Source: Marinicella marina (GTDB lineage: Bacteria > Pseudomonadota > Gammaproteobacteria > Xanthomonadales > Marinicellaceae). Taken from it: a DNA stretch of 64,000 bases. The position numbers and the translations under genes were made by a program. Below, piece after piece: positions 19,635 to 29,424 of the stretch. The notes below the pieces were generated by a model, which worked only from the letters and a program-made list of their open reading frames with translations, ran no database searches and was not told where the DNA came from. The stretch is from the NCBI RefSeq assembly GCF_030065545.1, contig NZ_JASJNC010000005.1, positions 62,001 to 126,000 of the forward strand, given 5' to 3'. Each line of letters starts with the position of its first letter. Positions within the stretch are counted from its first letter, which is position 1.

Positions 19635-20367
19635 AACCATGCAATTAACCTTTATTTTCAGTTTGTTGGTGTTGCTCTTGGTGGTGGCCATGATGAGTGG
19701 GCTGATTCAGTCAGATCGCTGGCGCATCACGCAGTTAGAGGTGGCCGCCGAATACAACCGCATCACTCCAGAACAGTTACGCCTGATGGTGGCTAAAACA
19801 CCAGAACGTTCTTTCTTTCGCTTGGATGCAGAACAAGTGAAGAGCAACATCGAATCAATGCCATGGGTCAGGTACGCGCATGTGGTCAAGCAATGGCCGG
19901 AAACTTTGCGCATCACCATCAAAGAGCATCAAGCCATTGCCATTTGGAATGGTAATGATTTGTTAAACCAATCAGGAGAAGTGTTTCAAGTTGATGCAGT
20001 TGACCATTTGAATGCATTGCCACGGTTGTATGGATTGAACAAAGATTCAGCTGAGACCTTGGACAACTTCACTCGTTTCAATCAATTGCTGAAACCGGTT
20101 GGACATGAAATCAGACAAGCAAGGGTGAATGAAAGGGGTGATTGGCAACTGATTCTACGCAATGGCTTGGAAGTGCTGTTGGGTTCAGAGAAACACGAAG
20201 CCAGGATTTTGCTGCTGGCAGAAACATGGGATCAATTGTTGCAGACTGCCAACAGACTGCCTGAGCGAGTTGATTTGCGTTACAGCAACGGTTATGTGGT
20301 TCGGTGGCGTGAGCAAGAAGAAGTCACAGATAAAAAAATGAGCTTTGAAACACGAGACGTGGGATAA
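19627..20367 (+). CDS. ftsQ: cell division protein FtsQ
   Basis: Bitopic divisome scaffold that recruits FtsL and FtsB. The frame is open from 19558, but ATG 19627 has GGAG six bases upstream and overlaps the ddl end by eight bases, giving 246 residues. There is a short cytoplasmic start, a membrane helix at about residues 7-26, then a POTRA domain (I-T-Q-L-E-V-...-I-T-P-E-Q-L-R through V-K-Q-W-P-E-T-L-R-I-T-I) and the beta domain. The W-P-x-T-L motif is typical of FtsQ/DivIB. The stop is two bases before ftsA. Confidence 0.92.
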   Translation: MSKTMQLTFIFSLLVLLLVVAMMSGLIQSDRWRITQLEVAAEYNRITPEQLRLMVAKTPERSFFRLDAEQVKSNIESMPWVRYAHVVKQWPETLRITIKEHQAIAIWNGNDLLNQSGEVFQVDAVDHLNALPRLYGLNKDSAETLDNFTRFNQLLKPVGHEIRQARVNERGDWQLILRNGLEVLLGSEKHEARILLLAETWDQLLQTANRLPERVDLRYSNGYVVRWREQEEVTDKKMSFETRDVG

Positions 20368-20369
20368 AA

Positions 20370-21593
20370 ATGGCAAAGAAGCAAGAAACAAGATTACAAG
20401 TTGGTTTGGATATTGGAACTTCTAAAGTGGTGGCCATTGTTGGAGAGCTTCACCCTGATGGCTCCATTGAAGTGGTTGGCATCGGTTCATCCCCTTCGCG
20501 CGGTTTGAAACGTGGTGTGGTGGTAGACATAGAGTCGACTGTGCAATCCATCAAACGGGCCATTGAGGAAGCTGAATTGATGGCTGGTTGTGAGATTCAA
20601 TCGGTGTTTGTTGGTATTGCTGGTTCACACATTCGCAGTATCAATTCTGATGGTATCGTGGCAATCAAAGACAAAGAAGTGTCTAAGACCGATGTAGAAA
20701 AGGTATTGGATGCTGCCAAGGCTGTGCCCATCCCCAATGACCAAAAAGTATTGCATGTGTTGCCGCAAGAATACGTTATCGATGGGCAAGACGGTATTCG
20801 TCATCCCATTGGCATGTCCGGTGTGCGACTAGAGGCAAGGGTGCATCTAATCACTGGTTCTGAGAGTGCGGCACAAAACATCACCAAATGTGTGGCTCGT
20901 TGTGGATTGTCAGTTGATCAAATGATTGTTGAACAGTTGGCTTCATCCACTGCTGTTTTAACTGAGGACGAAAAAGAATTGGGTGTGTGCATGGTCGACA
21001 TCGGTGCTGGCACCACTGACATTGCGGTATTTACCCAAGGTGCTATCAGGCACGTATCAGCCATACCAATAGCTGGTGATCAGGTAACCAATGACATCGC
21101 TGTTTCAATGCGCACACCGACACAGCATGCAGAGGACATCAAATTGAAATATGCCTGTGCGCTGAGACAATTGGCTTCAGCAGAGGAAACCATTTCGGTA
21201 CCCAGCGTGGGAGATCGTCAACCCAGGCGCTTGGCGCGTCAAACGTTGGCCGAAGTGGTAGAACCCAGATACGAAGAATTATTCAGCTTGGTACAAGCTG
21301 ATTTACAACGCAGTGGTTACATAGATTTGATTGCTGCAGGAATTGTGCTAACCGGAGGCGCTTCCAGAATGGAAGGTGCCGTTGAGTTGGCGGAAGAGAT
21401 ATTTCATGTGCCCGTACGTTTGGGCCTACCAGTCGATGTGGCTGGTTTGAAAGAGGTTGTGAATAACCCAGTTCATGCGACTGGAGTTGGGTTGTTGCAA
21501 TATGGGGGTAACACAGATTTTGTTACCGACAGTGTCATGGAGTCAGAGGGCTGGCTGCATAAATTTAAAAAATGGTTTTTAGGCGATTATTGA
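20370..21593 (+). CDS. ftsA: cell division actin homologue FtsA
   Basis: Actin-fold ATPase that tethers FtsZ to the membrane and recruits later divisome proteins. It has 407 residues. The phosphate-1 loop V-G-L-D-I-G-T-S-K-V is at residues 11-20, followed by the 1C domain, the phosphate-2 segment M-V-D-I-G-A-G-T-T-D near 207, and G-I-V-L-T-G-G-A-S for adenosine binding. The C-terminal W-L-H-K-F-K-K-W-F-L stretch is the amphipathic membrane-targeting helix. It sits 69 bases upstream of ftsZ. Confidence 0.96.
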   Translation: MAKKQETRLQVGLDIGTSKVVAIVGELHPDGSIEVVGIGSSPSRGLKRGVVVDIESTVQSIKRAIEEAELMAGCEIQSVFVGIAGSHIRSINSDGIVAIKDKEVSKTDVEKVLDAAKAVPIPNDQKVLHVLPQEYVIDGQDGIRHPIGMSGVRLEARVHLITGSESAAQNITKCVARCGLSVDQMIVEQLASSTAVLTEDEKELGVCMVDIGAGTTDIAVFTQGAIRHVSAIPIAGDQVTNDIAVSMRTPTQHAEDIKLKYACALRQLASAEETISVPSVGDRQPRRLARQTLAEVVEPRYEELFSLVQADLQRSGYIDLIAAGIVLTGGASRMEGAVELAEEIFHVPVRLGLPVDVAGLKEVVNNPVHATGVGLLQYGGNTDFVTDSVMESEGWLHKFKKWFLGDY

Positions 21594-21662
21594 GGGGGTT
21601 TGATGAATCCTGTCGTCAATAAAATCAAAAATGAGATTATTTAATAATCGGAGGTATAGAAA

Positions 21663-22856
21663 ATGTTTGAATTAATGGAAACAGAAAACACAGGTGCGAT
21701 CATCAAGGTTATTGGTGTCGGCGGTGGCGGTGGCAATACTGTACAGCAGATGGTTGACGCTGATATTGAAGGTGTGGAATTTATTTGTGCCAACACCGAC
21801 ATGCAAGCTTTAGAAAAAACCAATTGTAAAAATGTGGTCAGAATTGGTCAAAATGTGACCAAAGGTTTAGGTGCAGGTGCCAATCCAGAAGTGGGGCGCC
21901 AAGCAGCTTTAGAGGACACCGAGCGTTTGAAAGAATGTTTGGCAGATACCGATATGGTCTTTATCACAGCTGGCATGGGCGGTGGCACAGGAACTGGTGC
22001 GGCACCGGTGATTGCTGCGATTGCCAAAGAGATGGGTATCTTAACGGTGGCTGTGGTCACTAAACCCTTTCCTTTTGAAGGCAAAAGAAGAATGGATGTG
22101 GCCAACAAGGGCATCCAAGATTTAGAACAGCATGTGGATTCGTTGATTACCATTCCTAATGCGAAATTGTTGACCCACTTTGGTCGTGATGTGACTTTGT
22201 TAAATGCCTTCAAAGCAGCCAATGATGTACTTCAGGGTGCGGTTCAAGGGATTGCAGAACTGATTACTTGTCCTGGATTGGTTAACGTGGATTTTGCTGA
22301 TGTTAAAACAGTGATGTCTGAAATGGGTATGGCCATGATGGGTTCAGGTGCTGGCAAAGGAGATGACCGCGCTGCTGCAGCTACGGAACTGGCGATGAAC
22401 TCACCATTATTAGAGGACATTGATATGCACGGTGCCAATGGCGTGCTGGTGAATATCACTGCAGGTATGGACATGACCATCGGTGAATATGAAGAAATTG
22501 GTGATTTAATTAAGGAATATGCATCGGATGAGGCCACGGTTGTGGTTGGAACTTCTATTGATATGGATATGAAAGACGAAGTCAGGGTGACAGTGGTTGC
22601 TACTGGTTTAAATAAAACGGTCAAACAGAAACAGTTTAAATCAGTTGAGATTGTTCGCAATGCAACCAACAACAGGGTGGAACAGCCCATTCGAGCAACC
22701 CGAGAGGAAGGTGAGGCAGAAACAAGCAATCGTGGCAGTAACAGTGCATCCAGCAACGGACAAGCCGTTATTGATCAACTGCGTGATGGTAAAAGTACAG
22801 TTGAGAATGATGATTACTTGGATATCCCTACTTTTCTCAGGAACCAACTGGATTAA
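21663..22856 (+). CDS. ftsZ: cell division GTPase FtsZ
   Basis: Tubulin-like GTPase that forms the division ring. It has 397 residues, and the ribosome site GGAGG (21650-21654) eight bases upstream is the strongest in the cluster, as expected for an abundant protein. The tubulin signature [12 protein letters not shown] is near residue 105, with [11 protein letters not shown] after it. A Ser/Asn/Gln-rich linker leads to the conserved C-terminal peptide (Y-L-D-I-P-T-F-L-R), which binds FtsA and ZipA. A strong terminator follows. Confidence 0.97.
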   Translation: MFELMETENTGAIIKVIGVGGGGGNTVQQMVDADIEGVEFICANTDMQALEKTNCKNVVRIGQNVTKGLGAGANPEVGRQAALEDTERLKECLADTDMVFITAGMGGGTGTGAAPVIAAIAKEMGILTVAVVTKPFPFEGKRRMDVANKGIQDLEQHVDSLITIPNAKLLTHFGRDVTLLNAFKAANDVLQGAVQGIAELITCPGLVNVDFADVKTVMSEMGMAMMGSGAGKGDDRAAAATELAMNSPLLEDIDMHGANGVLVNITAGMDMTIGEYEEIGDLIKEYASDEATVVVGTSIDMDMKDEVRVTVVATGLNKTVKQKQFKSVEIVRNATNNRVEQPIRATREEGEAETSNRGSNSASSNGQAVIDQLRDGKSTVENDDYLDIPTFLRNQLD

Positions 22857-22937
22857 ATGAACTGATTCAGTCGCATCAATAATAACAAAAGCAACCCAAT
22901 TCACCCAATTGAGGTTGTTAAGAAAGACGTCAGCCTC

Positions 22938-22974
22938 GCCGGCCACGCCACCTCCAGTGGCCGGCACTTTTTTT
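22938..22974 (+). terminator. rho-independent terminator after ftsZ
   Basis: A perfect 9-bp GC stem, GCCGGCCAC (22938-22946) with GTGGCCGGC (22957-22965), has a 10-base loop and a run of T from 22968. It should separate most dcw transcription from lpxC. Confidence 0.92.
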
Positions 22975-23062
22975 CGCCTTGCTGATAATGTCACAGGGTG
23001 TGGTAATTTAGTCACAGTCGTTGTAAAAAAACCACAAAAGCCGTTCCATGTCTAAAACAGTG

Positions 23063-23071
23063 TGATACAAT
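23063..23071 (+). promoter_or_regulatory. possible extended -10 promoter of lpxC
   Basis: TGATACAAT fits TG-n-TAnAAT, 38 bases before the lpxC ATG and downstream of the ftsZ terminator. No good -35 is seen. Confidence 0.4.
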
Positions 23072-23109
23072 TCACAAAATTTAGTTATATCAATCAGTAA
23101 GATTCGCCT

Positions 23110-24021
23110 ATGATTGCACAACAAACGTTAAAAAATACCGTTCGAGCCACCGGAGTAGGAATACATTCCGGTCAAAAAGTTTTCATCACACTTAATCCAG
23201 CACCTGTTGATACAGGCATTGTCTTTCGTCGTGTCGATTACAAACGGCCTGTGGCAATTCAAGCCAAGGCTGAGAATGTCGGTGAGACCAGCATGTCCAC
23301 CACTTTGGTGAAAAATGGCATCAAAATTGGCACTGTAGAGCATTTGATGGCAGCACTGGCAGGAATGAATATTGATAACTGTTTTGTTGATTTGAGTGCC
23401 TCTGAGGTACCAGTGATGGATGGTTCTGCTGGGCCGTTTGTGTTTTTGATTCAGTCTGCTGGTATCCAGCAACAAAACGCAGCACGAAAGTTCATCAAAA
23501 TCAAAAAAGAAATCAAATTCACTGTAGATGATAAGGAAGCTTCCTTATCGCCATATTCTGGTTGTAAATTTTCATTTGATATAGAATTTGATCATCCCGC
23601 TTTTGAAGAGCATTGTAATCACGTTGATATCGATTTAAACAGCCAATCTTTCATCAAAGAGATTTCACGCGCCCGAACATTTGGATTCATGCGTGACATT
23701 GAAATGTTACGTAATAATAATCTGGGCCTGGGCGGTAGTATGGATAATGCCATAGTGCTGGATGATTACCGCGTGTTGAATAATGATGGTTTGCGTTATG
23801 AAGCCGAATTCGTTCGCCATAAACTACTTGATGCCATTGGTGACATCTACCAATTAGGTCATCCCATCATCGGTGCCTACCACGGCCATAAATCAGGTCA
23901 TTATCTTAATAATGAATTGGCTCGCGCCCTACTGGCTGATGAGTCGGCTTATGAAGTGGTCAGCTTTGAATCAGCCAAAGACAAAGCAGAATCTATGCTA
24001 CCAGCTGGGTTGTTTGCTTAA
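23110..24021 (+). CDS. lpxC: UDP-3-O-acyl-N-acetylglucosamine deacetylase LpxC
   Basis: Zinc deacetylase that catalyses the committed step of lipid A synthesis. It has 303 residues, the normal length. The zinc-binding blocks are [10 protein letters not shown] near residue 78 and the H-K-L-L-D-A-I-G-D segment near residue 240, with H-x-x-H-K-S-G-H after it. It closes the dcw cluster as in most gammaproteobacteria, but has its own probable promoter beyond the ftsZ terminator. The organism therefore makes lipid A. The convergent gene downstream ends 39 bases away. Confidence 0.96.
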   Translation: MIAQQTLKNTVRATGVGIHSGQKVFITLNPAPVDTGIVFRRVDYKRPVAIQAKAENVGETSMSTTLVKNGIKIGTVEHLMAALAGMNIDNCFVDLSASEVPVMDGSAGPFVFLIQSAGIQQQNAARKFIKIKKEIKFTVDDKEASLSPYSGCKFSFDIEFDHPAFEEHCNHVDIDLNSQSFIKEISRARTFGFMRDIEMLRNNNLGLGGSMDNAIVLDDYRVLNNDGLRYEAEFVRHKLLDAIGDIYQLGHPIIGAYHGHKSGHYLNNELARALLADESAYEVVSFESAKDKAESMLPAGLFA

Positions 24022-24059
24022 AACCAGACCTTTTTTATAAAGCCCTTTTAACCGAATTT

Positions 24060-24437
24060 TCAGTCCGAGTCCTTGTTCCATTGGATTGGGCTGACATCAT
24101 CATGATTTAAAACACGTGCTTTGTTTCGCTTGATTTTCATGATAAGGCCACATTCAGGGTCCGGACAAGTGACATGAGAATCGGTTTCTATCCAATCAGC
24201 TGGATCATTTTTTCTTTGTTTAACTGGCAGTAATGGGACAGTGGATTGCAATGCATAGAGACAAAAATTGCTGTTATTAGGTAAAGAAATTTTACCTCCT
24301 TGCAAATAAAATGTATCTCCTACAGTCATGTCACAAGTGCAATTACCGTTGATTTGTTCTACCACAACCTCGAGGTCGAATAATTCAAATTGATCTTCAC
24401 GCAATATTTTTTTATCTTCAGTGGTTTTATTTGTCAT
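24060..24437 (-). CDS. TIGR04076 family protein, function unknown
   Basis: Small cytosolic protein of about 125 residues. The frame is open to 24461, but the ATG at 24437 overlaps the antiporter end by 11 bp, as expected for coupled translation. It matches the uncharacterised TIGR04076 family by its general plan: a basic V-E-Q-I-N-G-N-C start, V-G-D-T-F-Y-L-Q-G-G-K-I-S-L-P, a C-x-Y-A-L segment and a C-terminal C-P-D-P-E-C-G cysteine pair that could bind a metal. The family assignment is from memory of its pattern and no function is known. It is the last gene of a five-gene minus-strand operon. Confidence 0.7.
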   Translation of the reverse strand: MTNKTTEDKKILREDQFELFDLEVVVEQINGNCTCDMTVGDTFYLQGGKISLPNNSNFCLYALQSTVPLLPVKQRKNDPADWIETDSHVTCPDPECGLIMKIKRNKARVLNHDDVSPIQWNKDSD

Positions 24438-25833
24438 TGGTTTTGCTTGGGCTTTTTCCAAAGCCGAAAAAAAGCGTTATTGATGCCATAATTAATAAGC
24501 CCCATGACATAAAGTTATACAGGCCAACTTCCAGTGGGCCCACTTGAGGTATACCGAACTCTTTGCCAGAAGCAGTCATGTTTGCCATTAAAATGACGGG
24601 AATAAAATAAGGTAATATAAAGGGAAATGTACAAGCCATCAAGCTCAGTAAATTGGCTCGTCTTATTTTAGCAACGCCCAATTTTTCTCCAGTTTTATTT
24701 GAAAAATCGGTCACCATCAAAATAGCAACAATACTGTGTGTGGTTAAAAGTACAGCTGTACTCATTACTCCGGCAATCCAACTTTCGGCTTGTTTCTTTG
24801 TCTTGGCATGTAAAGCCGCAAAATCGACCAAGTTATTCATAATGCCACTGGCCTGTAAGGTAGCTACAAGTCCCATGAGTAGCATGGTGAACACACTTAA
24901 GCCAACAGCACGATTGATACCATCTATAACAAAGCTCTTGGCGACAAAATTTTCGAGGTCTAATGAAATGACTTGTTGCAAGCTCAAAAGTCCAGAGGCC
25001 AGTCCGACCAGTGTGCCGAATATTAATCCAAACAGTAATCCGTGTAACAAATGCTTACCATTTAAAAACAGGAATATAATGAATGCAGGCACTGTTAACA
25101 TGATTAAACCTGCAGGTTTACCCGATAACATCATTTCATTTGTGCTCGATTCAGCGTTCAGTAATGTTGAAGTTATTGTATAGCCAACCAATGCCAGAAC
25201 TGCTGCAGGTAGTACGTATTTGATTCTGCTTTTTACGGTTGCTCCAATTTTTGCTTTTTGACTGAGCGCACTGGCAATGGTTGTATCTGAAATGGGGGCT
25301 ATGAAATCACCAAAGGCTGCGCCCCCAATAATTGCGCCAGCAAGCGAGGGTAAATGAGCACCTAGAACGCCGCCGGTAGGATAGAGTAATGGGCTACAAA
25401 TTAATATGGTCGCAAAGCTTGAACCCGTTGATAAGGATACGATACAACAAATAATAAATGTAGCGACCACAAAACCAACTCCATTGAGATTGAGTTGGTT
25501 GGAAATCCAAATAAGTGCTTCAACAAAACCAGTCAGCGTCATAAGAATTCCAATAATGGAAGCCAGCATCCAGGCCATAATCATAATCATGACTATTTTT
25601 TGTGACATGCCTGCAATAACAACCTCTGAAAAAGCAGTTCGGTCTTTGGCCAGGATGAGTCCTAAACTCATAGCTAATATCAGCACAGGCCAAAACCCTT
25701 TTTCATCTGGTGCACCTGATAATGCGATAATAACAACGCCAATAATAAAAATAATGAAAGGAATCAGTGCGCCAAATATTCCGCCGTAGAACTTGAGCGA
25801 TATGGTTTTGTCTTCTTGCAGGTCTATATTCAA
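24427..25833 (-). CDS. Na+/H+ antiporter, NhaC-like
   Basis: Polytopic inner-membrane transporter of 468 residues with about eleven hydrophobic helices. It belongs to the NhaC-type ion transporter group: the S-T-G-S-S-F-A-T block near residue 138 and G-G-A-A-F-G-D-F-I-A-P-I-S-D-T-T near 175 are typical. The start is TTG (no in-frame ATG nearby), four bases after the stop of the aldo/keto reductase gene. The transported substrate could be sodium and protons, but members of this superfamily also exchange organic acids or amino acids. Its operon, with an oxidoreductase and a hydrolase, would suit such a metabolite exchanger. That last point is inference. Confidence 0.8.
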   Translation of the reverse strand: MNIDLQEDKTISLKFYGGIFGALIPFIIFIIGVVIIALSGAPDEKGFWPVLILAMSLGLILAKDRTAFSEVVIAGMSQKIVMIMIMAWMLASIIGILMTLTGFVEALIWISNQLNLNGVGFVVATFIICCIVSLSTGSSFATILICSPLLYPTGGVLGAHLPSLAGAIIGGAAFGDFIAPISDTTIASALSQKAKIGATVKSRIKYVLPAAVLALVGYTITSTLLNAESSTNEMMLSGKPAGLIMLTVPAFIIFLFLNGKHLLHGLLFGLIFGTLVGLASGLLSLQQVISLDLENFVAKSFVIDGINRAVGLSVFTMLLMGLVATLQASGIMNNLVDFAALHAKTKKQAESWIAGVMSTAVLLTTHSIVAILMVTDFSNKTGEKLGVAKIRRANLLSLMACTFPFILPYFIPVILMANMTASGKEFGIPQVGPLEVGLYNFMSWGLLIMASITLFFGFGKSPSKTNDK

Positions 25834-25837
25834 GTGT

Positions 25838-26881
25838 TTATGACTCGTTTAAGTTGTATTTCATGATAGCGCCATGCTTACCTGTTTTGTCACGCTCCAG
25901 TTCATAAAAAGGCCCGTGCGGTCCTTTACTTTGCTTGGTTATCTCAGCAATTGCTTTCAGATCGTCATCATCCAAAGAGAAACCATCTAGGTTTTTTAGA
26001 CTGTTCAGGTGATTGGTGTTTCGAGCGCCGACAATGACTGATGCCACCATTGGTTTTTGCAGCACATATTTACTGGCAACCTCGGCAATGCCAACATGGT
26101 ATTTATTGGCAATGGTTTTCACTGTCTTCAGTAGCTCTTGAAATAAATCGTAACCGCCAAATTCATCAATGATCAATCTGTATTTTGTCAACGAACGGTT
26201 TTCATGAGGTTGTGTTGGGTCTGATGCACCTAAATAACGGTCACTGAGAAACCCCCCAGCAACAGCGCCATAACATAAATACGGTATGTTGTGTTTTTGC
26301 GCCAAAGCAGTCATGTCATTTTCCACGCGCCTGTCCATTAGGGAGTACTGCACTTGGTTGGTGGTGATTTCAACACCAGCATCAATCAATTCTTGAATTC
26401 TTTGTGTGTCAAAATTGGTGATACCAATGTATTTTATTTTTCCTTTTTTCTGCAATTCAGATAAGTGTAGGGCTGTATCTATGTATCCTGGAAATTGATA
26501 ATCCCACCACGCAAACTGAACCAGATCCAATTGTTCAACCTTGAGTCGTTTAAGTGATCGATCAATGATCTTTTCGGTGTCTTTTTTCTTTAAAGTGGCC
26601 AATGCAGAATAATCAGGCACATATTTCGTGTGAATTTGAATAGGCGGCAAATCGCCTGCTCGAAATTCATCTCGATACTTTTGTCTGAACTTGCCAATGA
26701 GTTCCTCCACACCAGTATAAATATCTGCACAATCAAAAGTTGTGATTCCAGCCTTGACGAATTCGCGCATATCTTCTAGCGCCTTTTTTTCGTCAATTTG
26801 CCCATGGCCACCTGCGAGGTGCCAACCACCTTTAATGACTTTTGAAATGGAGTAGCCTGGTCTTATTTCGATGCGTTGCAT
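25838..26881 (-). CDS. aldo/keto reductase
   Basis: Cytosolic NAD(P)H-dependent oxidoreductase of 347 residues with the AKR TIM-barrel. Catalytic tetrad residues appear in order: D-C-A-D-I-Y near residue 50 (Asp and Tyr), a lysine in H-T-K-Y near 85, then W-W-D in place of the usual histidine-containing L-x-x-H segment after L-D-L-V-Q-F. The family loop G-I-T-N-F is near residue 155 and V-I-V-G-A-R-N near the C-terminus binds the cofactor. The apparent lack of the catalytic histidine at the V-Q-F-A-W-W segment is notable. It sits three bases after DUF885 and four bases before the antiporter, so the three are one transcript. Substrate unknown. Confidence 0.85.
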   Translation of the reverse strand: MQRIEIRPGYSISKVIKGGWHLAGGHGQIDEKKALEDMREFVKAGITTFDCADIYTGVEELIGKFRQKYRDEFRAGDLPPIQIHTKYVPDYSALATLKKKDTEKIIDRSLKRLKVEQLDLVQFAWWDYQFPGYIDTALHLSELQKKGKIKYIGITNFDTQRIQELIDAGVEITTNQVQYSLMDRRVENDMTALAQKHNIPYLCYGAVAGGFLSDRYLGASDPTQPHENRSLTKYRLIIDEFGGYDLFQELLKTVKTIANKYHVGIAEVASKYVLQKPMVASVIVGARNTNHLNSLKNLDGFSLDDDDLKAIAEITKQSKGPHGPFYELERDKTGKHGAIMKYNLNES

Positions 26882-26884
26882 GGG

Positions 26885-28606
26885 TTAATTGGGTGCAGTT
26901 AAAGCAAAGATTTCGTAAAACTCGTCGATTGGAATGGGTCCTGCTTTCATGATCGTGTCCATGAAAAGTTTTAGCTCGAATTTATTTCCCAGTCGCTTTT
27001 GCTCAGCATGCCATAATTTTCTGAATTGGCTGCCTCCGAGAAAGTAGGATGTCAGTTGCATCGGTGAATTCATGATTCTTCCCCAGAGACTCTTGGCAAA
27101 CTGAGGGGCAAGTAATGATGTTTCCGTTGAAAACTCCATGACTTGCTCTTGGCTCCATCCATTGCAATGTACTTGCATTGAGGTGTATGCCCTATTTGCA
27201 TTCTCAAGACGTTTACGCAAATGCGCTAAATAGGTCAAGTGATTCTCTTTTTCCCAGCCAGCATCAAGCAGTACTTTTTCTGTGAATGTCGCCCAGCCCT
27301 CTATATAAGTGCCGTAGGGAAACAGTAAACGGGTGGGGTGAGCCGTTTCCCGACTTATTTTTAACTGCATGTAGTGACCAGGAAATAACTCATGTATCAC
27401 AATCATGCGATTGAAAGGTTTATTGAATGATGCCCAGAAGTCAATTTGTTCTTGTTTTGGCAGTGTTTCTGGAATAGAAGGTAAATTCAATGTGGTGATT
27501 GGATTCGGGTCAAAAGGTGGCGCACTCGCTACCCAACCAATTCTGGCAGCTGGGCCAGCACTTTCAGGAGCTGTTATGATGCGTAATGTGTTGTTCTTTG
27601 GTAACGTCGCTATTTCATTTTTTTCAATGAAGTCAACTGCTGCTTTGGAGAGTTGATGCCAAAACTGAAGATAATCCTCAGCGTTTAAAGGCGCATCCTT
27701 TTCCATGTCACCGAGTGCTTTTGCTGTCAGCGCATTGTAATTATCAGGAATGGGTTCATTCGGATAGGTCGCTTTTAAATACGTTTTTGCAACTTCGCCA
27801 ATCAACCCTCTGACTATTTCAATTTCTTCCAGTGCCATTTTAGCCAGTTCTTCTGGAGTCAATTCGCTGTCTGTGTATAATTTCAATCTTCTGGCATACT
27901 CATCGTAACCAATGATTTTCTTCGGTTTTAAGGCATTTGTGCTGAGTTTTCCTGTTGCCAATGTATGAAGTTCGTCCAGACTCTTGATTGCGTTTTGTAA
28001 TTTTAAGTTGAAGCCTTGGCAATTAAAATTTGAAAATTCGCTTTTGAGTGTTTGCTGTAAATCATTTTGGTAAAACGCCAAAGTCGCACTGAGGTTTGTA
28101 ATGCCTGTGGTTAAATCATCCTCGGCAACCCTATTGAGGTTGTTTTGTGCCGCTTGACTCAACTTGGTTACTTGCTGCAGGCGTTGACATACCAAATCGA
28201 ATTTTTCAGGAATAAGTAAATAATCTGCTTTTAATACTGGATCAATGGCACCAGCAATACGTGTTGTGTATAACTGCAGTGAGCTTTGTTGCAATGACAA
28301 TTTTTTCCACTGGTCTATTTCTGACAGAACTTGAATACGCAACAAACGGGCATCAATGGCATTGATATCGGCATCTGATTTTGAAAGCGCTGATAAAAAT
28401 TGTTGATTGAATCCAAGCCACTTTTCAATGTTTTGGCTGGAAAAATCTTCAAATTGAAAAATGGAGGCATGAATGCCTTTTGACAGTGATTTTGATGGGT
28501 AGAACTTTTTCCATTCATTGATGTATGTTTCATCAAGGCCATGTGACCACGTTGTGGTGCTGAGGAAAAAAAGCAGTGCAAAAAGTATTTTTTTTGAGGG
28601 TTTCAT
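26885..28606 (-). CDS. DUF885 family exported zinc hydrolase
   Basis: Probable periplasmic or lipid-facing metallohydrolase of 573 residues. TTG 28663 would also open the frame, but ATG 28606 gives a clear signal peptide (M-K-P-S-K-K then a hydrophobic core ending T-T-T-W-S). The DUF885 zinc motif H-E-L-F-P-G-H-Y-M-Q is present in the C-terminal half (H-E-x-x-x-x-H), followed by an E-G-W-A glutamate segment. Members of this family have been described as peptidase-like enzymes related to M3/M32 folds, but most are uncharacterised. It starts 53 bases after the TPR gene and is followed by the aldo/keto reductase. Confidence 0.8.
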   Translation of the reverse strand: MKPSKKILFALLFFLSTTTWSHGLDETYINEWKKFYPSKSLSKGIHASIFQFEDFSSQNIEKWLGFNQQFLSALSKSDADINAIDARLLRIQVLSEIDQWKKLSLQQSSLQLYTTRIAGAIDPVLKADYLLIPEKFDLVCQRLQQVTKLSQAAQNNLNRVAEDDLTTGITNLSATLAFYQNDLQQTLKSEFSNFNCQGFNLKLQNAIKSLDELHTLATGKLSTNALKPKKIIGYDEYARRLKLYTDSELTPEELAKMALEEIEIVRGLIGEVAKTYLKATYPNEPIPDNYNALTAKALGDMEKDAPLNAEDYLQFWHQLSKAAVDFIEKNEIATLPKNNTLRIITAPESAGPAARIGWVASAPPFDPNPITTLNLPSIPETLPKQEQIDFWASFNKPFNRMIVIHELFPGHYMQLKISRETAHPTRLLFPYGTYIEGWATFTEKVLLDAGWEKENHLTYLAHLRKRLENANRAYTSMQVHCNGWSQEQVMEFSTETSLLAPQFAKSLWGRIMNSPMQLTSYFLGGSQFRKLWHAEQKRLGNKFELKLFMDTIMKAGPIPIDEFYEIFALTAPN

Positions 28607-28659
28607 TTTAGGTGCGATTTCTATTGTCTTAGCGCGTGGACAAAATAAACCTATCGACT

Positions 28660-29424
28660 TCAATCTTCCAACTGAGACTGGGCAAAATCTACATCCATGG
28701 CTTGTAAGGCATCCAAAGGTTCAATTTCAGCGGCTCGTTCATAATAAGCTGTGGCATCATTCATGCCTTTATCACCTTTGAGCAATAATATGGCATTGCC
28801 AGCTTCTATCAAGTTTATGGCATTAGGGACCAGCTCCAGCGATTGTTTGATGTGTTTTTGTGCGGTTTTGGCATTGGCGCCATAAGTCAAACCACCCAAT
28901 GTCGCACCCACTTTGTCGATGATTTCAGCATGGTACATGGCCAGTGCTAAATGTGCTTCTGCATGATTGGGTTGGTCATCTAATACTTTTGTCAGTAAGT
29001 TTTTAACTTTACTGCCTAATCCTTTGGCCAAGGCCTTGGTAACAGAAATAGATTGGGAGTAACGACCCATGGCCAGTGCTGTGGTGAATTGGGCGTTGCT
29101 ATCACCCTCATCAACATCCTCGCCCAATAAATAAGCTTCTTCAAGTAAAGCCGTACAAACATCTTCGTCTTCACAAATGTAATCAGTGTATGCGACCACC
29201 GCACGTTGGACCACAGGTATGCCCTCTGCACCTAAAGTCAAACCCGCTTCAGCAGCTGCAGCATAATGGCCATTATGAAACAGTAGCCATGCAGCGCGAA
29301 CATCCTCGCTGGGTAGGTCTGCTAAGTCAGCTGCATGTAATTGTGGCCAAACTTCAGTGAGGTCATCATCACTTAAGGTTCTAATGAATTGTGAATCGGT
29401 TTTTTCCCAGTCAGTTGTTTTCAT
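28660..29424 (-). CDS. TPR-like hypothetical protein, first gene of the minus-strand operon
   Basis: Soluble, acidic protein of 254 residues without a signal peptide. Alternating Ala-rich helices (A-A-A-E-A-G-L, A-E-A-H-L-A-L-A-M-Y, A-T-A-Y-Y-E-R-A-A-E-I-E-P) show tetratricopeptide-type repeats, three or four in all. These normally bind partner proteins. No catalytic motif is seen. The DUF885 gene follows it, and the phasin gene starts 119 bases away on the other strand, so the shared gap must contain both promoters. Function not recognised. Confidence 0.7.
   Translation of the reverse strand: MKTTDWEKTDSQFIRTLSDDDLTEVWPQLHAADLADLPSEDVRAAWLLFHNGHYAAAAEAGLTLGAEGIPVVQRAVVAYTDYICEDEDVCTALLEEAYLLGEDVDEGDSNAQFTTALAMGRYSQSISVTKALAKGLGSKVKNLLTKVLDDQPNHAEAHLALAMYHAEIIDKVGATLGGLTYGANAKTAQKHIKQSLELVPNAINLIEAGNAILLLKGDKGMNDATAYYERAAEIEPLDALQAMDVDFAQSQLED

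Noticed and set aside
22244-22756. 170-residue frame opposite ftsZ
   Set aside because: Shadow of ftsZ; low-complexity Ser/Thr/Val sequence typical of antisense reading.
22641-23015. 124-residue open frame on the minus strand across the ftsZ end
   Set aside because: It runs antisense through ftsZ and the terminator hairpin and has no ribosome site; its codons follow the ftsZ sequence.
24022-24059. Possible terminator between lpxC and the TIGR04076 gene
   Set aside because: T-rich but no stable stem could be drawn.
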